A stretch of 64,000 nucleotides of DNA, taken from assembly GCA_946185535.1 (NCBI GenBank), contig CAMHJX010000002.1, positions 163,006 through 227,005 on the forward strand, read 5' to 3'. Below are positions 16,663 to 24,985 of the stretch, piece by piece. A program made the translations under genes and the position numbers. The stretch is from an uncultured Bacteroidales bacterium (GTDB lineage: Bacteria; Bacteroidota; Bacteroidia; Bacteroidales; F082). Numbering within the stretch: the stretch's first letter is position 1; each line of letters begins with the position of its first letter. The notes beneath the pieces are model-generated. The model made no database searches and was not told the DNA's origin. It saw nothing but the letters and a program-made list of their open reading frames with translations.

Positions 16663-17745
16663 ATGGATCCTGTTGACTCAGTAATGATAGTCGTTGAAAT
16701 CAGATGCCAAGACAAGTTTGGGAATATTATTGATGAATTCAAGTTGGATGCTTCCGATGGACAAGACCAGCTGAAAATAGAGGGCAACAAACTGCATGTT
16801 CCTGAGAATTATTCCAAAGCAATAGTGCTGGATGTTTTGCCGAGAGGAGACAAATTCGAAAAGGAACGGGTTGAGTTTTTGCTGAGTGATGTCTTGGAAA
16901 ACATTTATACAGTCGTTTTGGAACCCGTACAGTATAAAGTGATTTTCAGAATCGGAAATACCGATTATGAGGCCACGGAAACCATGAATCCTTCTACGGC
17001 AAGAACGAAATGGGGTGCATATGATTACGAGATTAATAATACGACCAGGACCATTTATATTAGGGTTTATGGAAAACCGGTGATGAAGATGAACCATGAA
17101 CACCTTCATACCGTGGTGGAGAGACCTTCTCTTTTTAGAAGCATTGGAAGACGCTTCCCTGGCAAGAGGAAGTGGTTGCTTTTGCTGCTTTTGCTGCTCA
17201 TTGGATATGGTATTTACGCTGGCGTTTCCAAGTTTGTCTACAAAAAAACGCCATGGCCATTCAAGGCGAAGACTTTTGTACAGACAAATGCCCCAACCAT
17301 TGTTTGGGATGAGCCCCAAGAAGAAGCTGAAGTTCAGGCAGAAGTGGAAAAGACTCCAACTCAAAATGAAGAAATGCCATCGAATGATGCTCAGGCAATT
17401 GACAAGGTAGCGGATCTTGATTGTCAGCATGACATTGATTATTTGAAGCTGGAGAAGAGATGGAATGAAGATAGTCTTAGATCGGAGGACTATAAGTCGT
17501 TGTTTAATGCATTTAAAGAAGGTGACGTTGATAGGGTGATCCAATTAAAAGAATCGTTATTCGATAGTGTCAACATCCAGAAAGATTTCCAGAAAATTGT
17601 CGATGGTCTTGTCAAGTTCAAAGAGGCAGATGACCAGAAAAAACTGAAGATGTCGAAGGAAGAGATGATCAGGCTAAGCAAGCATGGTTCGTTTGAAATC
17701 GGAGAGTTGGGTTATAGCATTCATGTAATTGGCAAGAGGAATTGA
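16663..17745 (+). CDS. Single-pass membrane protein of unknown function
   Basis: 360 residues, no N-terminal signal. Residues 1-150 are beta-rich (VEIRCQDKFGNIIDEF..., VVLEPVQYKVIFRIG...), then a basic patch (RRFPGKRKW) leads into a Leu-rich membrane segment (about 170-188). An acidic, Glu-rich linker follows (EEAEVQAEVEK) and a helical C-terminal domain (about 240-360). The positive charges before the segment suggest the N-terminal domain is cytoplasmic. The layout is like that of a signalling or anchoring protein, but no family was recognised. Confidence 0.75.
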   Translation: MDPVDSVMIVVEIRCQDKFGNIIDEFKLDASDGQDQLKIEGNKLHVPENYSKAIVLDVLPRGDKFEKERVEFLLSDVLENIYTVVLEPVQYKVIFRIGNTDYEATETMNPSTARTKWGAYDYEINNTTRTIYIRVYGKPVMKMNHEHLHTVVERPSLFRSIGRRFPGKRKWLLLLLLLLIGYGIYAGVSKFVYKKTPWPFKAKTFVQTNAPTIVWDEPQEEAEVQAEVEKTPTQNEEMPSNDAQAIDKVADLDCQHDIDYLKLEKRWNEDSLRSEDYKSLFNAFKEGDVDRVIQLKESLFDSVNIQKDFQKIVDGLVKFKEADDQKKLKMSKEEMIRLSKHGSFEIGELGYSIHVIGKRN

Positions 17746-17800
17746 TTTTAGCGCAAAATTTGAGTCCGTTGACACGGGGGTGACACGTTTGGGGCAAAAG

Positions 17801-17840
17801 AAAAATCCGTAGCTTGTTTTTCAGCAAGTTACGGATTTGT
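17801..17840 (-). terminator. Terminator of the tRNA operon
   Basis: On the minus strand AAATCCGTAACTTG pairs with CAAGCTACGGATTT (17824-17837 with 17803-17816), one mismatch, followed by a T-rich tail. It lies directly 3' of tRNA-Glu. Confidence 0.75.
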
Positions 17841-17844
17841 TTTG

Positions 17845-17916
17845 TAGCCCATAGCGGAATCGAACCGCTGTTTTAAGTGTGAGAAACTTACGACCTAACC
17901 GCTAGTCGAATGGGCC
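17845..17916 (-). tRNA. tRNA-Glu (anticodon CTC)
   Basis: 72 nt cloverleaf read on the minus strand: acceptor GGCCCAT/ATGGGCT, D stem GACT/GGTC, anticodon stem TAAGT/ACTTA with loop TTCTCAC (anticodon CTC), T stem AGCGG/CCGCT with loop TTCGATT. The 3' CCA is not encoded. It recognises GAG. Cotranscribed with tRNA-Arg 31 bp upstream. Confidence 0.88.
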
Positions 17917-17947
17917 AAAAAAAGGTTCTTTTTGCGGAACCTTTGTG

Positions 17948-18021
17948 TGAACTAGGCGGGAGTCGAACCCACAACCGCCTGATCCGTAGTCAGGGACTCT
18001 ATCCAATTGAGCTACTAGTCC
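17948..18021 (-). tRNA. tRNA-Arg (anticodon ACG)
   Basis: 74 nt cloverleaf on the minus strand: acceptor GGACTAG/CTAGTTC, D stem GCTC/GAGT, anticodon stem CCTGA/TCAGG with loop CTACGGA (anticodon ACG, read as ICG after deamination), T stem GTGGG/CCCGC with TTCGACT loop. No encoded CCA. Reads CGN codons. Confidence 0.93.
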
Positions 18022-18038
18022 AGTCGTTTTTGACACTG

Positions 18039-18046
18039 CAAAAGTA
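18039..18046 (-). promoter_or_regulatory. -7 box TACTTTTG for the tRNA operon
   Basis: Minus-strand TACTTTTGC 18 bp before the first base of tRNA-Arg. Confidence 0.6.
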
Positions 18047-18183
18047 CAGCTTTTTTCATTCATGCAAGCAAAAATTCATGAAAATTTTTGTTGTTTTTCA
18101 CAAATATTTGATAATCAAATTGATATTTTTGTTCCAAGGAATGCGATTTCGATGCTTTCTTGTGAATGCAATCGCTTTTTTGC

Positions 18184-18191
18184 TATCTTTG
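18184..18191 (+). promoter_or_regulatory. -7 box TATCTTTG for pepE
   Basis: TATCTTTGC with a TTG -33 element 21 bp upstream (18160-18162) and the ATG 28 bp downstream. Confidence 0.65.
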
Positions 18192-18218
18192 CGCCATCGT
18201 TAACCAACATTTTACACT

Positions 18219-18992
18219 ATGAGATTATTACTGATCAGCAATTCGACCAATTTCGGTGAAAATTATCTGGCTTGGGCCTCGACCCAAATCGAGTTGTTCT
18301 GCTTGCAGAACCATATTAATAAGGATAGCCGTATCATCTTCGTGCCTTTCGCTGGCGTCAACATCGGCGGCATGGTCTATCCTGAGAGCTATGACGCTTA
18401 CGAGTCGAAAGTGAGGAATGTGTTCCGCACCAAGTTCGGCTTGGAGAACTTCACTTCTGTTCATCATTTCGATGACAAGGTGAAAGCTGTACGTGAGGCC
18501 GACTGCATCGTGGTGGGCGGTGGCAACACCTTCCACCTGGTGGCCGAGATGCATCGCTATGGTTTGATGGATGCCATTCGGGAGCGTGCCCTCGCCGGTG
18601 TGCCTTACATGGGCTGGAGTGCAGGTTCCAATGTGGCTTGCCCGACGCTTTGCACTACCAATGACATGCCGATTGTACAACCGGCTTCTTTCAAGTGCCT
18701 CAATCTGGTGCCGTTCCAAATCAACCCGCATTATCTCGACCCACATCCTGAAATCGACAAGATGATCAAACATGGTGGCGAGACGCGTCAGGACCGTATC
18801 AACGAGTATCTGGCCGTCAACCAGGATATGACGGTGGTTGGCTTGCGCGAGGCTACTGCCCTTTGGGTGGTCGACGAAAAGATGTGGCTGAAGGGCGGCA
18901 AGAAGATGATTGTGATGCGCTACGGCAAAGAATCGGTCGAGATTGACCCGAATTCAGATGTCACTTTCTTGTTAGGTGGACAGAACGCATAA
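18219..18992 (+). CDS. pepE: Dipeptidase E (family S51, Asp-specific)
   Basis: 257 residues, slightly longer than the E. coli enzyme. Cleaves N-terminal Asp from dipeptides in the cytoplasm. The glutamine-amidotransferase-like fold shows the nucleophile Ser134 in GWSAGSN, VVGGGNTFHL near 98-107, and a C-terminal QINPHYLDPHPE segment with candidate catalytic His171. No signal peptide. Own promoter; a nested inverted-repeat element follows the stop. Confidence 0.92.
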   Translation: MRLLLISNSTNFGENYLAWASTQIELFCLQNHINKDSRIIFVPFAGVNIGGMVYPESYDAYESKVRNVFRTKFGLENFTSVHHFDDKVKAVREADCIVVGGGNTFHLVAEMHRYGLMDAIRERALAGVPYMGWSAGSNVACPTLCTTNDMPIVQPASFKCLNLVPFQINPHYLDPHPEIDKMIKHGGETRQDRINEYLAVNQDMTVVGLREATALWVVDEKMWLKGGKKMIVMRYGKESVEIDPNSDVTFLLGGQNA

Positions 18993-19011
18993 AAAGGCAT
19001 ACGTGCTAAAG

Positions 19012-19141
19012 GAGATTCCCTTCGGGAATGGAATTGCAATTATTTTGTAAACAGCGGCGGCAAGTAACGCTTACGTATGGAAGACGTTATAAGCCGCCGC
19101 TGGTAATATTACCAACATTCTCCATTCCCGTAGGGAATCTC
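19012..19141. repeat. MITE-like nested inverted repeat
   Basis: The outer arms GAGATTCCC...GGGAATGG (19012-19032) and the complementary arm (19121-19141) are about 20 bp and each is itself palindromic. An inner arm pair CAGCGGCGGC / GCCGCCGCTG lies at 19052-19061 and 19093-19102. It is about 130 bp with no open frame. No clear target-site duplication was found. Confidence 0.6.
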
Positions 19142-19194
19142 AATTGTTAATACAATCGGATTCGTTCGGTTAGAGAAAAAACGGATTCAATCGG

Positions 19195-20568
19195 TTAGAG
19201 AAAAACTTCGAGGTCTTCAAAGACCACGAGGCGACGGTCGAGGTGGACAACTTTTTGTCCACCTTTTTCGCCTTTGATAAGGTAGATGTTGGCCTCATCG
19301 CCTAAGATGTCGCGGAAGGCCTTGCGAATGCGCGAGAGATTGGCGTTCATGGTGGAGCCGATGAAGTCGGTGAGGTTGTCAATGGCTTTCTTGAGCAGCT
19401 CTTCGTCACCGTAGGTGGAGATATGGCTGTAAATCTTGTATAGTTCTGACTTGTGGTCGTTTAGGTAATTGAGCGAGAGGCCGTCTTCGTGGATAAGGAA
19501 GAAGATGTAAAGTGCCTTGCAAAGGGCGGGCATTTTCACTTCGGTGTTGTTGCGGTCGGTGAGGAAGATGTCGCCTTTCCGGGTGATGAACAGGCGGCTG
19601 ACTTCATGCAGCCCATCGTATTTCAGCAAGATGTCGAGGATGATTTTGTGGAATCCGGTGTAATGGAGTTCTTCTTTGGACTCCGTCTCGTTTTTCGAAA
19701 TTAGTTTTTTGAAAAAAGCCTTCTCTCTCTCGTTTTCAATGGGTGGGTTGATTTTCAAGATGTTGGTGTTGAGTTGAATGAGCCGCTCCAAGGTTAGCAA
19801 AGGTGCGTCGCCAGTTTCAAGGATGAGGAAATCCTGGTCAATGCTCGACTTCATGTTGCCAATCTTGAGGAAAAATGAAGGCTCGCTGATTTTCAATCCG
19901 TTGGCGTTGAGGTAATTCAGGAAAATTTCTTTGGAAAGAAACACGCTGTCGAGTTTTGGGAGATGCTTGTCGATGAGGTCGAGTTGGGCTTCCGAAAGGG
20001 TAGGCTCGATGTAGCTGAGTGTGTTGCGGAAGGTCTTTTTCTTGCTTTTGAGGTCGTCAATGGCCTTGGGGAGGTAGAAAAACTCTCGTTGTGTTTGGCG
20101 TAGCAGCTCACAAATGGCGTCATAGTCGCGCTTGATGCTGGCATTGATTTTCCTATTATAGCTAGGCTCAACATAAAGGACGGCATTGCGTGTGTCGAAG
20201 CTGAGGCTGGGGATGGAGACGAAATTGGCATTGAGGTCTTGGGTTTCAGGCAGTTCGATGCTAATGGAGAGGAGTAGTGCAGTAATCAGCAGCGACTCTG
20301 AAGGGTCAAGGGAGTCATCGGAAAGGGAAAGCTGTTGAAACACCCGAAGGATGGCAATTTTCTCTTGGTTGCCAAGACTCCTTAACATGTTGACGGCTTC
20401 GGAAAGGCTGAGGTTAGTCGCTTTTTTCCGACTGGTGAGCGTGATATTGAAAAGTGCATACACCTGTTGCAGGAAATCAATCTCTCCTTGGTTGACGATG
20501 CCGTCACACTGAACGAGGTCGGAAAGCACCTTGGCCAAAGCGGTCTTATGTATCTCCTTGAATTTCAT
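19195..20568 (-). CDS. TerB-like protein with C-terminal winged-helix-like domain
   Basis: 457 residues, no signal peptide. Residues 8-100 resemble a TerB fold: LAKVLSDLVQCDGIVNQGEIDFL, including the acidic DG(I)V..GE metal-site-like pattern seen in TerB-like helical domains. A long middle region (about 100-340) is unrecognised. The last 110 residues (LSLNYLNDHKSELYKIY...NLSRIRKAF...YLIKGEKGGQKVVHLDRRLV) look like an OmpR/PhoB-type winged helix: a helix pair, a recognition-like helix LSRIRKAFRDIL and a terminal beta hairpin. A cytoplasmic regulator or sensor is inferred, not shown. Confidence 0.7.
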   Translation of the reverse strand: MKFKEIHKTALAKVLSDLVQCDGIVNQGEIDFLQQVYALFNITLTSRKKATNLSLSEAVNMLRSLGNQEKIAILRVFQQLSLSDDSLDPSESLLITALLLSISIELPETQDLNANFVSIPSLSFDTRNAVLYVEPSYNRKINASIKRDYDAICELLRQTQREFFYLPKAIDDLKSKKKTFRNTLSYIEPTLSEAQLDLIDKHLPKLDSVFLSKEIFLNYLNANGLKISEPSFFLKIGNMKSSIDQDFLILETGDAPLLTLERLIQLNTNILKINPPIENEREKAFFKKLISKNETESKEELHYTGFHKIILDILLKYDGLHEVSRLFITRKGDIFLTDRNNTEVKMPALCKALYIFFLIHEDGLSLNYLNDHKSELYKIYSHISTYGDEELLKKAIDNLTDFIGSTMNANLSRIRKAFRDILGDEANIYLIKGEKGGQKVVHLDRRLVVFEDLEVFL

Positions 20569-20631
20569 TGTCTTGTCTTTTCAATTTTGGGTTGTAACCT
20601 TGCAACCTCTTTTCAGTTTTGAGGGAGGTTG

Positions 20632-20639
20632 TATTTTTG
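20632..20639 (+). promoter_or_regulatory. -7 box TATTTTTG ahead of the Ca2+ ATPase gene
   Basis: TATTTTTGC 49 bp before the ATG at 20689; the -33 spacing is not ideal. Confidence 0.5.
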
Positions 20640-20657
20640 CCGCTGTTTTTTTCAGTG

Positions 20658-20665
20658 CAAAAATA
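20658..20665 (-). promoter_or_regulatory. -7 box TATTTTTG for the TerB-like gene
   Basis: Minus-strand TATTTTTGC about 90 bp before the ATG at 20568. It overlaps the divergent ATPase promoter region. Confidence 0.5.
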
Positions 20666-20688
20666 ACAAAAATTGATAAACAAGCAGA

Positions 20689-23463
20689 ATGGCACGTAAT
20701 TATAAGAATGGTTTAACCCAGGAAGAAGTTGAGGAAAGTCGCAAAAAGTATGGCGACAATGTGTTGACCCCGCCCAAAAAAGACCCGCTTTGGAAACAGT
20801 TTCTTGAGAAGTTTTCCGATCCCATCATACGCATCTTGTTGATAGCTTTGTTGCTGTCGGTTGCAGTCTCTTTGTACCAGTTGTTTACGGGTAGTGAGGG
20901 ACTCTCGGTGCTTTTGGAGCCTTTGGGCATTTTCGTAGCAGTGATGTTGGCCACCACGGTGGGCTTTGTCTTTGAGGTGAGTGCCAACAAGAAGTTCGAC
21001 ATCCTGAATCAGACTGAAGACGAGACGATGGTGACGGTGTATCGCGATGGACTAGTGCAACGCATCGAGCGCAAGGATGTCGTGGTGGGCGATACGGTGA
21101 TACTGAATACGGGTGACGAGATTCCCGCTGATGGCACTTTGATGGAAGCCGTAGCCATGCGGGTCAACGAGTCAGACCTGACAGGTGAGCCTTCGTGCAG
21201 CAAAACCACCGATCCAGAAGAGTTCAAAGAAGAAGCGACTTATCCTTCCAACTATGTCTGCCGTGGCTGTACGGTGATGGAAGGCCATGGTGTTTTTGTG
21301 GTTGAGAAGGTGGGCGACGACACGGAGTGGGGCAATGTGTATCGCGGCGCGCAAATCGACAATAAGGTGAAGACGCCGCTTAATGAGCAGCTTGACAAAT
21401 TGGGTAATGGCATTACGATTGCCAGTTATGTCATCGCTGGTTTGATTGGAGTCTTGCGCATGGTGATGTATTTCGTTTATGCCGACGATGGCCCGTTCAA
21501 TTGGATGGACTTTGCCCGCTATACGCTTAATACTCTTATGATTGCAGTCACTGTGATAGTGGTGGCCGTACCAGAAGGCTTGCCCATGAGTGTTACTTTG
21601 AGTTTGGCTTTGAGCATGAAGAGAATGCTGGAAACCAACAACTTGGTTCGCAAGATGCATGCTTGCGAGACCATGGGCGCGGCAACGGTGATTTGTACCG
21701 ACAAGACGGGCACGCTCACCAAAAACCGCATGAGTTTGGGCGATAGCCTCATATTCGGCTTGCAGAATGGCCAAATTGACAATTCAGAGGTCGGACACCT
21801 GATGTCTGAGGGCATTGCCATCAACTCTACGGCTTTCCTTGACTATAGTGATAAGAAAAAGGTGAAGGTAATTGGTAATCCTACTGAAGGCGCTTTGCTG
21901 CTTTGGCTTTTCGACAACAATGTGGACTTTGTCAGGATTCGTGACAATGTCAAGATTGTCAAGCAGTTGCCGTTTACGACGAAATACAAGTACATGTGTA
22001 CGGTGGTCAAGACTGCGTTTTCGGGCGAGTATATTTTGTATGTGAAAGGTGCGCCCGAAATACTGCTGAAGCGTTGCGCTACGGTCAGGAAGGCTGATGG
22101 CGAGGCTGGCATTGCTTGGGTGAAGCAGGAGGTTGAAGATAAGCTGCTGGAATACCAGAACAAGGCCATGCGTACGCTGGGCTTTGCCTATAAGTACATC
22201 ACAGAAGAAGATTTGGATACGGTGTTTGCTCCCAAAGGAAAACTGCAAGTCGAGGATTTATGCTTCCTTGGCGTCGTGGGTATCATTGACCCCATTCGCG
22301 ACGATGTGGCCGACTCTGTTAAGAGTTGTCTTGATGCGGGTATCGGCATCAAGATTGTGACGGGCGACACGCCTGGCACGGCAAGGGAGATTGGCCGACA
22401 AGTGGGGCTTTGGAACGAGGATGACGACATTGAGCGACAGATGATCACGGGTAAGCAGTTTAACCTGTTGACCGACGACGAAATCAAGGAACGCATCGAT
22501 GATTTGAAAATCATGTCGCGTGCCCGTCCTTCCGACAAGGAACGCTTGGTGCGTCTGTTGCAGGAAAGGGGAGAGGTGGTGGCCGTGACGGGCGATGGCA
22601 CCAACGATGCGCCTGCCTTGAACCGAGCCCAAATCGGGCTTTCGATGGGTGACGGCACCTCGGTGGCCAAGGAAGCCAGTGACATCACCATCCTCGACAA
22701 CTCGTTCAAGAGCATAGCCCGTGCTGTGATGTGGGGGCGTTCGCTCTACCATAACATCCAGCGTTTTATCCTGTTCCAGATGACCATCAATGTGGCGGCT
22801 TGCCTCATCGTGCTGCTCGGTGCAGTGATGGGTTATGCTTCGCCACTCACCGTGACGCAGATGCTTTGGATTAACCTCATCATGGACACCTTTGCTGCCA
22901 TGGCTTTGGCATCCTTGCCTCCAGATAAAAGTGTGTTGAATGAGAAGCCCCGTGCGCGTGACGCCTTTATTATCACCAAAGACATGGGCAGGCGTATTTT
23001 TGGCGTGGGATTGCTTTTTGTAGCCATTTTGTTCGGATTCATCCAGTATTTCATGCACTGCCATGTCGACTCATTGTCGGAATTCTCCATTCGCGATTAT
23101 GCTTTGAGCTATTTCAATTTCCATCATGAGAGTGGAGGATTCACGCCTAAGGAATTGTCCCTGCTCTTTACCATCTTCGTCTTTATGCAGTTTTGGAACA
23201 TCTTCAACGCCAAGGCATATCATACTATGGACTCTGCGTTTAAGGGCTTGCTCAACAGAGACATAAGACGCGGTTTTGGTATCACCGTATTAATAATTGC
23301 TCTCGGCCAAGTGTTCATTATCTCTTTCGGTGGTGAAATGTTTAATGTGGTTCCTTTGCCTTTCGATGAGTGGGTACGCATCATCATTGGAACCTCACTG
23401 ATTTTGTGGCTTGGTGAGCTGGAGCGATGGGTGCATAGGGTGAAAACAGCCAAAAAGAATTGA
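20689..23463 (+). CDS. Calcium-translocating P-type ATPase (PMCA-like)
   Basis: 924 residues. Exports Ca2+ at the cost of ATP. Cation-ATPase N-terminal domain (1-60), actuator domain with ESDLTGEP (the usual TGES has Pro in place of Ser, but the catalytic Glu is kept), VVAVPEGLPMSVTLSLA in the fourth membrane segment with a Ca2+-site PEGLP, phosphorylated Asp338 in ICTDKTGTLT, the KGAPEILLKRC nucleotide-binding motif, TGDGTNDAPAL hinge, and a C-terminal six-helix domain with LWINLIMDTFAAMALA. These motifs identify a type IIB-like Ca2+ pump; Mn2+ transport cannot be excluded. It is not obviously in an operon. Confidence 0.94.
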   Translation: MARNYKNGLTQEEVEESRKKYGDNVLTPPKKDPLWKQFLEKFSDPIIRILLIALLLSVAVSLYQLFTGSEGLSVLLEPLGIFVAVMLATTVGFVFEVSANKKFDILNQTEDETMVTVYRDGLVQRIERKDVVVGDTVILNTGDEIPADGTLMEAVAMRVNESDLTGEPSCSKTTDPEEFKEEATYPSNYVCRGCTVMEGHGVFVVEKVGDDTEWGNVYRGAQIDNKVKTPLNEQLDKLGNGITIASYVIAGLIGVLRMVMYFVYADDGPFNWMDFARYTLNTLMIAVTVIVVAVPEGLPMSVTLSLALSMKRMLETNNLVRKMHACETMGAATVICTDKTGTLTKNRMSLGDSLIFGLQNGQIDNSEVGHLMSEGIAINSTAFLDYSDKKKVKVIGNPTEGALLLWLFDNNVDFVRIRDNVKIVKQLPFTTKYKYMCTVVKTAFSGEYILYVKGAPEILLKRCATVRKADGEAGIAWVKQEVEDKLLEYQNKAMRTLGFAYKYITEEDLDTVFAPKGKLQVEDLCFLGVVGIIDPIRDDVADSVKSCLDAGIGIKIVTGDTPGTAREIGRQVGLWNEDDDIERQMITGKQFNLLTDDEIKERIDDLKIMSRARPSDKERLVRLLQERGEVVAVTGDGTNDAPALNRAQIGLSMGDGTSVAKEASDITILDNSFKSIARAVMWGRSLYHNIQRFILFQMTINVAACLIVLLGAVMGYASPLTVTQMLWINLIMDTFAAMALASLPPDKSVLNEKPRARDAFIITKDMGRRIFGVGLLFVAILFGFIQYFMHCHVDSLSEFSIRDYALSYFNFHHESGGFTPKELSLLFTIFVFMQFWNIFNAKAYHTMDSAFKGLLNRDIRRGFGITVLIIALGQVFIISFGGEMFNVVPLPFDEWVRIIIGTSLILWLGELERWVHRVKTAKKN

Positions 23464-23492
23464 AAATCTTGTTTTTGTGCTTTAAAAAGTTG

Positions 23493-23500
23493 TATCTTTG
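23493..23500 (+). promoter_or_regulatory. -7 box TATCTTTG for the lipocalin-like gene
   Basis: TATCTTTGC with a TTG element 21 bp upstream (23469-23471), 27 bp before the ATG. Confidence 0.6.
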
Positions 23501-23527
23501 CCGCTCCAAATCAAAAAGGAGTAAGAA

Positions 23528-23875
23528 ATGAACAAACGATTGATTATCTTTGCTTTATGCGGATTGATGGGCTTGGTTTTCGCTTCATGTTCCCGTCCTT
23601 CCATTGTCGGAACCTGGGTTGAACCTGCTGTTGAAGGCAGTTATTTGGGTGAAGTGGGCTTCACTTTGCTTGAAAATGGCGAAGTGGTGTCCATCAATAC
23701 GGGTTTCAGGGAATACAAGAGCTGGGAAAAGGTTGGGGACAAGCTGATTCTCAACGGTGTGACCAATGGAACTACCCAGTCCAGTTTTGCCGATACCAAC
23801 AACATCATCTCCCTTAACGATAGCCTGCTCGTCATCGGACAAGACGGGTATTCAGTGACGTATCATAGGAAATAA
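23528..23875 (+). CDS. Lipocalin-like lipoprotein
   Basis: 115 residues. SPII signal with a lipobox FASC near residue 21. The mature part starts IVGTWVEP and continues as short beta strands (EVGFTLLENGEVVSI, YKSWEKVGDKLILNG, DSLLVIGQDGYSVTYHRK), the layout of small Bacteroidota lipocalin-like proteins. Its ligand is unknown. It is probably anchored in the periplasm or outer membrane. Confidence 0.8.
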   Translation: MNKRLIIFALCGLMGLVFASCSRPSIVGTWVEPAVEGSYLGEVGFTLLENGEVVSINTGFREYKSWEKVGDKLILNGVTNGTTQSSFADTNNIISLNDSLLVIGQDGYSVTYHRK

Positions 23876-23880
23876 AGTTG

Positions 23881-23980
23881 ATTCAAAATTCAATATTTAA
23901 AATTTTAAATTGCGCAAAGCGTCAAAAAACATAAAATCTTGAATCTTTGAATCATTAAATTTTGAATCTTTAAATATTTA
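23881..23980. repeat. Inverted-arm element made of AT-rich words
   Basis: Left arm of AAATTCAA-type words (23881-23910) and right arm of TTGAATC-type words (23938-23980), separated by a GCGCAAAGCG-containing spacer. It is the second copy of the architecture at 1024-1158. It occupies the whole gap to arcC. Confidence 0.6.
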
Positions 23981-23983
23981 ATA

Positions 23984-24922
23984 ATGAGTAAATTAGCAGT
24001 CGTCGCTTTCGGCGGTAACGCTTTATTGAGAAGCGGACAAAAAGGAACATGCCAGGAACAAATGCAAAATGTGGCTGACACTTGCCAGTCGTTGCTGCCT
24101 TTCCTGAAACAAGGTTATAATTTGGTCATCGGCCACGGCAACGGTCCCCAAGTGGGCAATGTGTTGCTTCAGAATGAGGCTGGTTCGCAGATGTTTGGTC
24201 TGCCGGCCATGCCGATGGATGTGTGTGGCGCCGAGACCCAAGGCCAAATCGGTTACATGATTGAGATGGGTCTTGAAAAGGTGATGGTGAAGGAAAACAT
24301 CGACCGTAATGTGGTCACTTTCGTGACACAGGTGCTCGTCGACAAGGACGACCCGATGTTCAAGAATCCCACCAAGCCCGTTGGACCTTATTATACCGAA
24401 GAAGAGGCCGAGGCTTACGCCAAAGAGACAGGTGCTGTTTATAAGGCAGATCCCAAAGGCAAAGGCTGGCGTAAAGTGGTTGCATCTCCCAAACCTATTG
24501 ACATCCAAAATATTAAGCTGGTCAAGCGTTTGGCCGAGGAAGGCAATATTGTCATCACGGTAGGTGGCGGTGGTATCCCCGTCATCTTGAAAGATGGTGT
24601 GCATGTAGGCGTTGAGGCGGTCATCGACAAGGACCTCGCTTCGGCCATGACAGCTATCAAGATCGGCGCTGACGAGTTTTACATCCTCACCGATGTGCCG
24701 AAGGTGTACATCAACTTCCGCAAGGAAAACGAGAAGGCTCTCGACACCATCACTGTGGCTGAGGCCAAGCAGTATCTGGAGGCTGGTCATTTCACCGAGG
24801 GTAGTATGGCTCCCAAAATCAGGGCCGCTATCTTGTTCGTGGAAGCCACTGGTCACGAGGCCATCATCACCGAAGCTACGAAGCTCGGCGACCCGACCTG
24901 CGGAACGAGAATCGTCAAATAA
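23984..24922 (+). CDS. arcC: Carbamate kinase
   Basis: 312 residues, family length. Makes ATP and carbamate from carbamoyl phosphate and ADP, normally the last step of arginine or agmatine fermentation. Seen: AFGGNALL near residue 8, VIGHGNGPQVGN (about 48-59), the TVGGGGIPV motif, VIDKDLAS and EFYILTDVPKVYINF, and the terminal GTRIVK. No arcA/arcB neighbours are in the window, so the carbamoyl-phosphate source is not evident. A terminator follows. Confidence 0.96.
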   Translation: MSKLAVVAFGGNALLRSGQKGTCQEQMQNVADTCQSLLPFLKQGYNLVIGHGNGPQVGNVLLQNEAGSQMFGLPAMPMDVCGAETQGQIGYMIEMGLEKVMVKENIDRNVVTFVTQVLVDKDDPMFKNPTKPVGPYYTEEEAEAYAKETGAVYKADPKGKGWRKVVASPKPIDIQNIKLVKRLAEEGNIVITVGGGGIPVILKDGVHVGVEAVIDKDLASAMTAIKIGADEFYILTDVPKVYINFRKENEKALDTITVAEAKQYLEAGHFTEGSMAPKIRAAILFVEATGHEAIITEATKLGDPTCGTRIVK

Positions 24923-24948
24923 AGCAAAACTTATTTATGCAGTATATT

Positions 24949-24985
24949 GGACTGCGGAGCCGAAGCTTCGCAGTCTTATTTATGC
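24949..24985. terminator. Terminator after arcC
   Basis: Stem GACTGCG/CGCAGTC with an inner AGC/GCT pairing around CGAA, and TTATTTAT downstream. It also overlaps the end of the convergent transferase gene. Confidence 0.65.

Noticed and set aside
17910-18203. Open frame of 97 codons over the tRNA genes (plus strand)
   Set aside because: It is the antisense translation of tRNA-Arg and flanks; there is no promoter, no ribosome-binding site and no family.
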